A DNA stretch of 64,000 nucleotides from Dipteronia dyeriana (lineage: Eukaryota > Streptophyta > Magnoliopsida > Sapindales > Sapindaceae): positions 58,690,597-58,754,596 of the forward strand of contig CM065303.1 in assembly GCA_032871835.1 (NCBI GenBank), read 5' to 3'. Below, piece by piece: positions 24,101 through 31,787 of this stretch. Position 1 is the stretch's first letter. The number at the start of each line of letters is the position of its first letter. Below the pieces are notes generated by a model. That model was not told where the DNA came from. It made no database searches and saw only the letters and a list, made by a program, of their open reading frames with translations. Position numbers and translations under genes: made by a program.

Positions 24101-27100
24101 CGCCATATTAGACATCTTTGTTTTCTTTTTTGTTTATCTTTATCAATCAAGTATGCTTTGATTTCTTATCCCCGACAAAAGAAAACAAAAAAGCTAATAT
24201 ACATATTGTTCCCTCATAAAGCATTTGTGCTACATAGAATGAGAGAAGCAGTATCCTTAAGAAACTATAGCTTAAGGAGTATCCTTCGTTTTTGTCGGTA
24301 TATATTGAAGTGTCTTTATCAAAATAAAAACAAATATCACTTAATGTAGCTCAACAACGGTCTCTAAGAGTTACGCTTAATTATGAAATACATAGCCAAA
24401 TATTAGCAACATCATAGCTTAAGCCCGTCAAGATTGTTAGTGTATTCCACATTGGTTAAGTCTAGTAACTAAAATGGTTACTTATGCAATGGCAACCATT
24501 CACCTAATAGCATAAGTGATGGAGGGTGAACAACAGAAATAGGGATTGGATAGAGAGTTTAGAGGAAATAGAGGGAATTAGGGTTTGGACATAGAGAATG
24601 AACATAAATGGGAGAAACTCAGAAGAACACATGAGATTGAAAAAACACAATAATCATTCAATTCATTCTAGTATGATTACAAAAGGCTCTGAAGAGGCCT
24701 TTTATAGTTGACAACATAAAAGAGATAAACATCTAAACTCTAGATAAAGGTGAAACAAACCTAAACTATTCTCTTACGAAGATTATTATTGACAACTAAT
24801 ATTATCTAGATAACCATTCCCTACACCCCATCAATAAGCTTTTGGTTTGGATTAGTCTGATATATTATTCACTTCTTTTTCTATTCTTACTTTCTAATGT
24901 CTCATTTCATCTTTGTATGATGAACAAGTACAAAAACCTTTTTGAATTTTAAAAGTTTGTGTTACTCTAAGAAATCTCTCATTTTCCTAATCGATAGATA
25001 TAGTGAAATACAACAAATCTTGCCATGTACAATACACAAATTTAAATATACTAAATATCCGCTTCTGATCCTCTATTAAAAGAGAATTGCTTCCTTTTTT
25101 GTTCAAGTTTTCAATTAAATGAATTAGATATACCACAAGAAACTTCGCTTTTCACCTTTGCAATCGTTAACTCAAAGATAACTTGAATTAAAACATAAAG
25201 AAACTTGACATACCAAAAGTAATGCAAGCTTTGCTGACTTTCACCCTTAAAAGCTGTCCTGGCAACTGCAGCGTAAAACCTATCCACAGATAGTAAAAAG
25301 ATATATGCATTCCAGAATCACAAAGAAAACACAAAAATAACTTCCACTTACATTCCTAAAGTCATTACTGTCAGAACACCGGAAATATCAGCACCCTCCT
25401 GAGCCTGTCACATGAAAATGCTAGTCAGTCTTTTGCATTAAAGATGGAAGTTTTCACTAGTTGGAAATTGTTCAATACTAGCAAAATCAGAGGATAATGT
25501 TAAAGTATAAACTTTTTTTTTAATTGAACACAGATAAATAAATAATTATACATGCACACACAATATCTACTTTTGTCAATGCCATGAGGACATTTACTGC
25601 TGAATAAAAAGTTAGCCTTCAATCTTGAGATACAAATAATATATTCCTAGCAAAACATTATCCTAAAGCACTGCAAATATAGTTCTTTACTACTCAAAAT
25701 TTTACAATCTGAAAAATAAGCAGAAAAACTGGCGTTGTTCCAGGAGAATTTTCTTGGTTAATCCTACTGAGAAGAAGCCCCAAACTAAAACTGTTTCTTA
25801 ATATTATTAGAAGTAAAAATAATAAAGTTTTTGACGATTTTGGCAATACTCAATAAGATAAAAAACATGTTATCTTAAAGATAAAAAAAATAAAAGCAGT
25901 TCCTAAATTTGAAAAGAACCGTACAGTGAAGTAAGCGATGTAGCTCACAGCAAGTGTCAGTGAAATCTCAATCACTGTGTCGTTGAAAATGAACCCAAGC
26001 CACAAAACAGATGCAATCCCAAAAGCGAGACCCATGCCTACACTGGACCAGGAAAAGGGTCTTATGATCATTGTCATGTCTATCATCAACGCACAAAGAA
26101 GTAAGCAGTACATACGCTCCAAGTGAAACCTGAGCCAGAAATTTGACTATGGAAATCCAGCTAAAGCTCTTTCCAAGGACCATTTGATAGAATAACTGAT
26201 AGACCACAATTGCTGTCCTGGATATAGAATACCAAGAGTATTCAGAGAACGAGAAACTTATACAAGACGTCATTAAACCACATGACAGTATATCCACAAA
26301 AAAATTCTTTCTAAGAAAAAATCTGGTTTAACCTAGTTATATACATCAAGTTATCCAAATACAGTTCCACAAGAACATAACGAAAGTCAACAAGGAGAAA
26401 ATACCCATCATTCATCAAGGATTCCCCTTCAATTATTGTACTCAGTTTTTTGCTTGCACCAAGCTCTTTCAATAGAGCAACAACTGCCACAGGATCAGTA
26501 GCACTCAGAAGTCCACCAAGCAACAGTGATGTTTTCCAACTCCAGTCATATGGAAAAGTGAGCTGCAGTATGGTATTCTATATTTAATACGAAAAAAACA
26601 AAAAAAACAAAAAAAAAAATGAAAAAAAAAATGAAAAATACAATTGTCGAAGCAGTAGGATCAGGAAACCTTTAAAGCAGATCCAAGAAAGAAGGTTGAA
26701 ATCAGAACTCCTGGACCAGCAAGTAGAAGCATTTGCACCATACACCTCTGTAAAGAAAGTAGTAACAGCAGCTGGTTATTATGAAGTCTAGAATATTTAA
26801 AACATAATAAGCTATTATTGCCTAAGCAGAGTCCAAAAAGAAAATCAGCAATCTCATAAAATTATTAAAAGGAGTCTAAGGTAAAAAGAAAATTAAGAAA
26901 AAATTTAAAGAAAACTAATGAGTAAAAGTTCTTACAATTTAAAACATCCAAAAAGAAAATCTAAAAGAGAATAACCATAGTGTTGGTAAACCAAACCAGT
27001 ATGAATACAAGGAAACCAATGCTTTAACTTATAACTATGTTACATCCATCAAGACTCATTAGTACCATGCGGGTTAGAGTTGTTTTGTCATCCAAATAAG

Positions 27101-27854
27101 GATGCCAAAAAGCTGTGAATGGTTAGCTATTTGAGCTAGCAAGCTTTTCATCAAGCTTGAAAACAAAGATCCGTCATAATTTGAAATTTGAAATTTGAAA
27201 TTCAGTCCCGATGGTTGTAAATTAACGAGAAGTTTGGTTTATATTTATCATGGTAAAAAAAAAAAAAAACTCGAAAATTCAGAAAAAGAAAAAAGCAAAA
27301 AGAACCTTAATCTGGTGCAGTTCCATAGCAAATGAACTCTCAAAAAGAAGAGCAGGAAGAAAAACAGCTAACAGAAGGTCAGGATCAATGTTTGCCCCTG
27401 CCAGTTAACAACAATTCAAACTACATTAAACGATTAAATTATAGCTAATACTTGGACAGTTTTAAGAGCCAACCAAAAAAAAAACAATCTTTTGTGAATG
27501 AAACAACTTACAAAGACGAATTCCATCCCCAATCTTTCCCAATTTATGACTGGTGCCATACTCTGCAACAAAATTAAAAAAAAAATCGTATATTAGTAGG
27601 TCATTAAAAAAAAATGAACTTGAAGAGCGTAAAGAGAGAGAGAGAGAGGAACCAAGAGATCCGAGAGCAATTCCGATGACGAGGAGAGCAACAGTGTAAG
27701 GAACTCTGGTTCCACGCAACAAATGGCGAGAAGCAATGCCTAGAACCAAACATATCCCGACGAAAAGGACAGCGTCTGATGGATTCCCATTCTCTTCACT
27801 ACCGGTGCTGCTGTGTTTCTCTAACATTCTGCACGGTAAAGGCAGCCCTTCCAT
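147..27854 (-). CDS. SOS1: SOS1/NHX7-type Na+/H+ antiporter, 22 exons, 3' end outside window
   Basis: Plasma-membrane sodium/proton exchanger that exports Na+ in the SOS salt-tolerance pathway (family knowledge). Exons: 27653-27854, 27512-27562, 27306-27397, 26670-26747, 26405-26562, 26116-26217, 25925-26042, 25352-25404, 25214-25279, 21726-21770, 19613-19668, 19206-19390, 18329-18376, 18113-18220, 15710-15941, 13360-13662, 3374-3471, 3064-3195, 2750-2968, 2438-2644, 1846-2107, 147-451. They total 3120 nt (1040 codons) with consistent phase and no stop. All introns are GT-AG except intron 12 (GC-AG). Family motifs seen: [88 protein letters not shown] and [10 protein letters not shown]. The start chosen is the ATG at 27852-27854; a second in-frame ATG follows nine codons later. 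Family proteins are about 1140 residues, so about 100 residues in a last exon are missing to the left. Apparently intact and functional. Confidence 0.97.
452..1845 (-). other. SOS1 intron 21 (1394 bp)
   Basis: AT-rich intron. Between about 978 and 1130 the motif cttggtttggc(c/t)gagacttaa recurs about four times in degenerate form. No transposon ends or coding remnants recognised elsewhere. Confidence 0.6.
3502..3879 (+). repeat. Copia-B 5' LTR, left half
   Basis: In SOS1 intron 16. Begins TGTTAGGG at 3502 and stops where Copia A enters at 3880. The matching right half, with a TATA-like ctataaatagc near 12559, ends ..TTAAACA at 12655 and is followed by a Met-tRNA primer-binding site and a gag start. 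Read together this is a plus-strand LTR of about 530 bp split by Copia A. The left boundary is inferred only from the TG...CA ends. Confidence 0.55.
3880..4123 (-). repeat. Copia-A 3' LTR (244 bp)
   Basis: Direct-repeat partner of 12228-12497. On the minus strand it starts TGTTGGAAAGAG just after a purine tract and ends CAAATCTTCA. It contains the promoter-like stretch tttctatatatagac. Confidence 0.9.
4306..5970 (-). pseudogene. Copia-A pol remnant: integrase C-terminus, linker, RT, RNase H
   Basis: Read right to left: the integrase tail ([10 protein letters not shown], near 5960), the integrase-RT linker ([16 protein letters not shown], 5338-5682), reverse transcriptase with catalytic YVDD at 5072-5083, then ribonuclease H with [40 protein letters not shown] and [19 protein letters not shown] (4306-4928). 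The frame is broken by stops and frameshifts, for example near 4930, 5100-5340 and 5690. The polyprotein would copy element RNA into DNA; it is not expected to be active. Confidence 0.88.
5975..6998 (+). mobile_element. Copia-C fragment, opposite strand, with 3' LTR
   Basis: Plus-strand fragment inside Copia A. It enters late in RT ([20 protein letters not shown] near 6014), continues through RNase H ([39 protein letters not shown], 6176-6631) and ends with [19 protein letters not shown] and a stop at about 6838. A purine tract TTGAGGGGGAG precedes an LTR, TGTTGAAGTG...CTGTAACA, at 6848-6998. There is no 5' LTR, gag or integrase, so it is 5'-truncated. At least two in-frame stops are present. 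Its sequence is clearly distinct from Copia A. Confidence 0.82.
7067..8562 (-). pseudogene. Copia-A gag, protease and pre-integrase remnant
   Basis: The gag start at 8562 reads [19 protein letters not shown], followed by NLNGDNF and the [20 protein letters not shown] segment of copia gag proteins. After frameshifts comes a degraded zinc-knuckle and linker region (7400-7885). Next is the protease start [15 protein letters not shown] (7378-7599), where the catalytic D-S-G is D-S-R. The pre-integrase domain [20 protein letters not shown] follows near 7070-7130. The frame then runs to CDICFF and stops at the Copia-C junction, with no integrase core. Confidence 0.85.
9023..11520 (-). pseudogene. 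hAT transposase (RICESLEEPER / zf-BED type), broken
   Basis: Minus strand. A possible N-terminus [20 protein letters not shown] starts at 11520. A degraded BED-finger region lies near 10610-10814. The catalytic core covers 10814-10299 ([20 protein letters not shown]) and, after a frameshift near 10300-10340, 10339-9629 ([59 protein letters not shown]). Two in-frame stops (near 9626 and 9396) separate the core from the [14 protein letters not shown] segment (9398-9607) and from the hATC dimerisation domain ([20 protein letters not shown], 9023-9382). It would catalyse cut-and-paste transposition; inactive as read. Confidence 0.88.
10741..11399. repeat. Identical 320-bp duplication with inverted junction
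   Basis: 10741-11060 and 11080-11399 are the same sequence at a constant offset of 339 bp; no difference was seen on reading. The 19 bp between them (11061-11079, aggcctaaaccgccatcaa) are an inverted copy of 11023-11041. Together they make a perfect 24-bp stem (11023-11046 with 11056-11079) around a 9-nt loop. It lies between the transposase N-terminus and the BED region of the hAT. Confidence 0.93.
12217..12227 (-). other. Copia-A primer-binding site (initiator Met-tRNA type)
   Basis: Minus strand TGGTATCAGAG immediately downstream of the 5' LTR end (..CTTCA). It is the canonical minus-strand priming site of plant copia elements. Its inner part is duplicated at 8663-8671, across the hAT insertion. 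Confidence 0.88.
12228..12497 (-). repeat. Copia-A 5' LTR (270 bp)
   Basis: Partner of 3880-4123. It is longer because of a 25-bp tandem duplication (ctcttgaccagatttcaagg...) at about 12430-12480 and a 1-bp indel. Confidence 0.9.
12498..12831 (+). mobile_element. Copia-B 5' LTR right half, primer-binding site and gag stub
   Basis: The LTR tail runs to 12655 (..TTAAACA). TGGTATCAGAGC follows at 12662-12673. A gag-like start at 12688 reads [20 protein letters not shown] and ends at a stop at 12829-12831, after 48 codons. After that only degraded sequence remains and no 3' LTR was found, so B is truncated on its 3' side. Confidence 0.7.
12832..13359. other. Rest of SOS1 intron 16 near the exon 16 donor
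   Basis: Degraded sequence, possibly the tail of Copia-B gag up to about 13050, then intron up to the donor of exon 16. Nothing further recognised. Confidence 0.4.
13663..14430. other. SOS1 intron 15, exon-16-proximal part
   Basis: AT-rich intron. A short AT palindromic cluster (ttaattaataaac / gtttattaatt) lies at 14330-14420. Nothing else recognised. Confidence 0.5.
14431..15450. mobile_element. Non-autonomous TIR element, MULE-like, in SOS1 intron 15
   Basis: The ends are long imperfect inverted repeats: gtctttgcaaaactagcc...attgtttttgtcaattttt (14434-14500) against the reverse complement of 15370-15450 (GTCTTTAAAATTTG...ATTGTTGTTGTCAAC). The interior repeats an imperfect motif gacctcca(t/a)caatgga in both orientations (14560-14680 and 15020-15155). 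No transposase and no clear TSD. Confidence 0.5.
15253..15314. repeat. GA-rich microsatellite
   Basis: Two blocks of (ga)n at about 15257-15280 and 15295-15314, inside the intron 15 TIR element. Confidence 0.8.
15942..17261. other. SOS1 intron 14, part without recognised content
   Basis: AT-rich intronic sequence. No coding remnant and no paired terminal repeat recognised. Confidence 0.5.
17262..17549 (-). mobile_element. TRIM-like mini-retrotransposon 1 in SOS1 intron 14
   Basis: 288 bp. Terminal direct repeats lie at 17262-17338 and 17475-17549; on the minus strand both start TGTTAGA and end GATTACTTAATG. The primer-binding site TGGTATCATAGC (17463-17474, minus) directly follows the right-hand repeat. 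The flanks GTTAC (17257-17261) and GTGAC (17550-17554) look like a 5-bp TSD with one mismatch. The interior is only about 136 bp and non-coding, as in terminal-repeat retrotransposons in miniature, which need enzymes from other elements. Confidence 0.8.
18377..19205 (-). other. SOS1 intron 12 with GC-AG splice sites
   Basis: Minus-strand donor ..GTTAAG|GCAAGT at 19205 and acceptor TTATAG|CGT at 18377. The join gives ..SLSVK|RSSGGSS.., which matches the family. The nearest GT, four bases downstream, would shift the frame. AG|GCAAGT is the usual GC-donor consensus. Nothing else recognised in the intron. Confidence 0.85.
19778..20053 (-). mobile_element. TRIM-like mini-retrotransposon 2 in SOS1 intron 10
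   Basis: About 276 bp, same design as the copy at 17262-17549. The right terminal repeat (19985-20053) reads on the minus strand TGTTAGAGCTTAAT...TTACTTAACA and is followed by TGGTATTGAAGCC (primer-binding-site-like). The left repeat (19778-19841) starts TGTTAGATGTTAAT. Both share AAGCCTTTGGAT. The left end is degraded and no TSD was found. Confidence 0.7.
20238..20867 (+). repeat. Putative solo LTR in SOS1 intron 10
   Basis: Starts TGTTGGGATATG and ends ..AAATCAACA. It has a TATA-like cctatacctataaatagg (about 20519) and a U5-like stretch (gagatcacacgaggagtaag; ctttaccgttcatac). The flanking 5-mers do not match, so the boundaries are uncertain. The remainder of intron 10 (20868-21725) shows no recognised feature. 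Confidence 0.45.
21771..24511. other. SOS1 intron 9, exon-10-proximal part
   Basis: AT-rich. It holds a (tg)n/(ta)n run near 22222-22242 and a small inverted repeat (aaaccccacta, 23291-23353). No coding remnant recognised. Confidence 0.5.
24517..24833 (-). repeat. Solo LTR (317 bp) with perfect TSD in SOS1 intron 9
   Basis: The ends are TGATGG...CCATCA, flanked by ATAAG on both sides (24512-24516 and 24834-24838). On the minus strand it carries a TATA box in CTATAAAAGGCC and a polyadenylation-like region. There is no internal domain: this is the scar left when two LTRs recombine. Exact boundaries. Confidence 0.88.
25405..25924. other. SOS1 introns 7 (25405-25924) and 3 (26748-27305)
   Basis: The two introns above 300 bp near the 5' end. 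Both are AT-rich. No inserted element, inverted repeat or reading frame was recognised in either. Confidence 0.6.
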
Positions 27855-28015
27855 CACGCGACAGAGAGAGAGCTCACAGTTATGGTGTCGTTGCGTTCAA
27901 TTCACAACACTGCGAGTATGTATTATTTGTATTTTGATAGACCGGAACTTTTATGCTCTAATGTGAGGGAATCATCCAGTACCACCACACTTATATTCCT
28001 GTAAGAACACTCTTT

Positions 28016-28023
28016 CCACGTGG
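28016..28023. promoter_or_regulatory. G-box / ABRE-type palindrome upstream of SOS1
   Basis: CCACGTGG, with core CACGTG, about 160 bp upstream of the SOS1 start codon. bZIP and bHLH factors in abscisic-acid, light and stress responses bind this core (established). A role at this gene is inference. Confidence 0.55.
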
Positions 28024-28115
28024 TTCTAAATTATGTAGGTTGCGATTTCAATCTCACCATTAACCTCAAAGACAAGAGAGAGGGAATAATAGACAAGACA
28101 TCTGAGCTGACTGCT

Positions 28116-28336
28116 GAGAGGTGATTTCATTATTATTATTATGTCTATTACGTGATCTTGTTGGTCCACTGAAACTTCTTCACTAGAATACTATCGTATA
28201 AATATTGTCCTTCTCAGCAACACATCTCTGACTTTAAATTTACGGGTGTGGCGCTGAGAATGACAATTATTCGGTAAAGAAGTTGCGGTGCACCAACAGA
28301 ATCACAAAAAGACATAATAATAATGAAATCATCTCT
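28116..28336. mobile_element. MITE in the SOS1 upstream region
   Basis: About 220 bp with terminal inverted repeats of about 70 bp: gagaggtgatttcattatta... at the left, and the reverse complement of the right end, AAGAGATGATTTCATTATTA.... Both arms continue through GTTGGT(C/G)CAC and ACTTCTTCAC-like segments. No coding capacity. The TSD is unclear. It sits about 260-480 bp upstream of the SOS1 start. Confidence 0.7.
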
Positions 28337-29189
28337 TAACATTCAATTCAGTTGTTTTGCCTATATATCAAATATTATAGCTTCTCTTTCAAAAGACTTG
28401 TCTACTCTGTTTACACAGATATCTTTCATTTATTTAAGTGGCAATTTGAAAAGCAAGAAAAAAAAGCTTCTTCTAAAAGCCGAGTTTATATTATTTTAAT
28501 AAAAACGTTCAATTTTCTTTTTTTTAAATACAATAGTTACATGCATATGAAAATAGTATCGTTTAACAAATTATTCATATTTTTAAATAATTATATTTAT
28601 TTGTTTCTGATATGTTTCTCTCATTATGTTTGTCGATTTATAATTACATATTGCCAATTGAAAAACTACAACAAATTAATAAATTAAACATCTAGATATT
28701 AATTGCAATTGTAATTGAAAAATACGATAATTACTTTACAAATAGAAGGTACAAAATAATAAAACATTTAAACTTAAATTGCAATTAAATATTCTAAGAT
28801 GAATTATGATATTGTGTAGAAAACTTTGGATGATCAGATTAATCCATTTGATAAAATCAAGTGAAAAAAATGAGTAAAATTGAAATGATAAATTATGGTA
28901 AAACTTATAGTCAAATGTATTTAACTTTAATGGTATTTATAGGGCGAAAATAATTCATAGAGCCGTCACAAATAGAGCCAATTGAAATCAAAGAAAGGTG
29001 TTTTGAATATAGTTGATAGAATATGAGTGATGATGTGATATAAAAATATATAATAATAATTGAATAAGGATAAATTGTTTATTATTAATGAAAAGAGATA
29101 AGTAAAATCTGGTTTGATGAAACTCATTTGAAGAGTCTGGTGGACATCTCGTTTAACTTTCACAAAAAAACACATCAAATTAGCCTTTT
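28337..29189. other. AT-rich intergenic stretch
   Basis: Very AT-rich. No gene, RNA gene or paired repeat recognised. Confidence 0.5.
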
Positions 29190-29812
29190 GGAGATGCTTT
29201 TATTGACTCGGATTATAATCAGGTTGGGGTATGGGTCAATCCATTATGACCGGACCCGCTATTTATATAATTAATTTTTATAATATTAGAAATTTGAAAG
29301 AAAAAATAAAACTCTAATTTTTTTTATTTTTTCTCTTTATCTAATTGTATTTTATATTTGAATTTAAGTTTTATATAATTTAGATATTATGTTATATTAT
29401 ATTTAAGTTTATATAAGATTTTTAAGTGTATGTTAAACTTTAGTTTTTAATATTTATTTGTATTTTATGTTTAAATCTAAGTGTACGTTCAAACTTAAAT
29501 ATATATTTTAATTTAATTGATTTAAAAAAAAATATTATAATAATTTGGGGTTTGAGGAAGGGGGAGACTCGAATATACAATTTGTTAGTATAGGTGTTAG
29601 GGATACCACTGTACTAACTATATCTAATCTTAAATTAAATTGAATGTTAAAATTTAAGTTCATGTTTTAAATTTCAAATGCATAGTAAAATTTAGATATT
29701 TAATGGTTTGAACATTTTTTATTAAATGAAACATGTCAGTTCGGATCGGGTAATGGACACCTTGCCTTAATCGGGTTTCAAGTATGCGGCATGTTGATCA
29801 AACCCATTGTCA
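29190..29812. mobile_element. hAT-like non-autonomous element, copy 1 (degraded)
   Basis: The right end, on the minus strand, reads TTAGGAATGACAATGGG, a hAT-type terminus. The interior (29350-29700) matches the interior of the element at 33110-33370, sharing blocks such as ttgaatgttaaaattta and aaatttcaaatg(c/t)ata. The left end is poorly conserved. 29813-30204 shows no recognised feature. Confidence 0.45.
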
Positions 29813-30213
29813 TTCCTAACCTCCACCTCTATAGCAATCTGCTCTACTAAGATGGAGCATATATACCCAACGATTTAAAAAAAAAATGATATATGGTTTT
29901 TTTTTAAAAAAAAAAAAACTGATTGAACTATATTTTTTTTTTCTTCATATGCATTATGTTTGTGAGGAATTATGGGATACAATGAAGGCGTTTAATGATG
30001 GTTCTATGTGGGATTTTGGTGAGTTGAAAATGGCGTTTGAGGACTTGTAAAGTAAAAAAAAAAATGAAGACAGTGTTCGGACCGATAAAGTTAAGAAAAA
30101 TGAAGAAAAAAAGTGCAAGATTTTTTGTTAATTAACTAAAATATAAAATAAATAACTAGGGGTATTTTAGTCATTTTTTTCTAATTAGAGTTAAAAAAAT
30201 TCAATTGAAGTTT

Positions 30214-31163
30214 GAGAGAAAACCAAAAATAGTCATGGAAAACATTAATTTTTTATTTGTAACCATTTTTAAAATTTTATTCATTAATAACCACTTTAAA
30301 AAAAATCCAGTGTATATCCATAAATTTCAAAAATAATATGAATTTGATTTTTTTCTTTAAAACTGAAATCAAACTTGAAATCATGATTAAAATCTGGAAC
30401 CAAACTTGAAATCACAACTAAAAACATGAAATTTGGAAATCTTGCCTAAAAACATGAAATCTTAAAACTTGAAATCTTGACTAAATTAGAATGTTGAAAT
30501 TTAAAATCTTGATTAAATTGAAATGTTAAAACTTGAAATGTTATAGGTTTCTAGGTTTTTCGTTTTATCTTGAAATCTTGACTAAATTCAAATGTTGAAA
30601 CTTGAAATCTTGACTAAATTGAAATGTTCTGGGTTTCTATGTTTTTCGTTTTCTTCCTTTTTTTTCTGCAGATCACATCGACGGCGAAGGGGGAGCTCGA
30701 CGGCGATACTGGACGGTCGTGAAGCCTAGGCGACGGTACACCGGCACTCCGGCAAGCCGACGATGTCGCATGAGAGAGAGGAGAGGAGAGAGAAAGAGAG
30801 GTGAAAGAGAGAAAGAAAGGAGATAGAGGTGTGGGAGAGAGAAAAGAGGTTCGATGAGAGAGAGAAAAGGCCGGCGACGATTCGCTGGCCTTAGCGATGA
30901 TTCGTCGGCACAACATCGACGGGGAGAGGGAGAGGGAGAGATCAGGGAGAGAAAGAGGAGAGGAGAGGAGAGGAGAGAGAAAGAAAAAGATAAAAAGAAA
31001 AAAGAAAAAAAAAAGAGAGAGAGTGTGTGTGTGTGTTTGGGGATGGTTTTTATATGAGGGCATTTAAGTAATTTCTCAAAAAATGGTTATTAATAAATAA
31101 ATTTTCGTTTGTGGTTAAAAACGAATTTCTATGTTATATATGGTTAGTTTTAGCAATTTCCGC
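30214..31163. mobile_element. Non-autonomous MULE-like element (950 bp)
   Basis: TSD candidates TTGAAGTTT (30205-30213) and TTGAAGTTA (31164-31172), eight of nine bases matching, as expected for Mutator-like elements. The long inverted termini align: AAAACCAAAAATAGTCAT...TTCATTAATAACCA against the reverse complement TAAAACTAACCAT...TTTATTAATAACCA. Inside are tandem copies of ttgaaatcttgactaaatt (30365-30630), a GC-richer patch (30670-30770) and a long purine-rich run (30770-31030). No transposase. Confidence 0.72.
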
Positions 31164-31787
31164 TTGAAGTTATGGGTGCTTTGTGCAATTTTTGGCAAAA
31201 GTAGTATATACGTACAATTACATCAAATTACGGGGTTTGTGTAATTTGTCCTATATTATTAAATAAAAGATCAATTATTGAAGGGATGGTTAAAATAATT
31301 ATATTTTTTTATTGTTTAATATTTTAGTATCTACTTTTTAATTTGCTTTTATTATTTTATTTCGTAATTTTGTTTCACTTGTTTTTAATAATTGTTTAAA
31401 GAATAATTGATAAAATAAGTAATTTAGGGAAATTTTGTATATTTTGTTGTGTTTGATAGATCTACTGTTAACTCTAACTGTGAATATTTAGCCATTTAGA
31501 TCATGGTTTGTCAAAAATAAATATTTAGATCAAGGATACTGACGGCTGACCTATAATTTTTGACAAAAGTACATTTTACCTGCAATTTTACCTGAAGTCA
31601 GTCATGCTCTTAATCCTCTTATTGCAATTTTCCCTCCTTTTTTCTTTTTGAGCAGCATCTATAATTATTTTATCTGCAAATTTACCAAAAGTCAGGCTCT
31701 TATTGCAATTTGCCCTTTTTTTCTTTGCTTGCCATATTAGATACAGTCCCATACTTGTACACTTCACGGTTGGTGGCCTGGCGGGAC

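Larger units (their letters stand above)
18113..27854 (-). other. SOS1: SOS1 exons 1-14: membrane exchanger domain
   Basis: Residues 1-454. A short hydrophilic N-terminus leads into a run of hydrophobic helices typical of CPA1 exchangers (about 12 in the family). Ion-pathway signatures are present: [11 protein letters not shown] (exon 5), EGESLMNDG (end of exon 5), [19 protein letters not shown] (exon 7) and the late [14 protein letters not shown] segment (exon 12). Exon 8 reads [18 protein letters not shown], where Arabidopsis has AQEWAGASGV; the change is in a tolerant loop. Introns here are mostly 70-600 bp, except intron 9 (3443 bp), intron 10 (2057 bp) and intron 12 (829 bp). Confidence 0.93.

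Noticed and set aside
27855..27857. GTG just before the SOS1 ATG as an alternative start
   Set aside because: Plant translation uses ATG here; the ATG at 27852-27854 gives the family-like N-terminus.
28352..28687. 111-codon plus frame
   Set aside because: AT-rich, no recognisable domain, no gene context.
30614..31063. 149-codon minus frame with many L, F and S residues
   Set aside because: Low-complexity translation of the (ga)n/(ct)n tract inside the MULE-like element.
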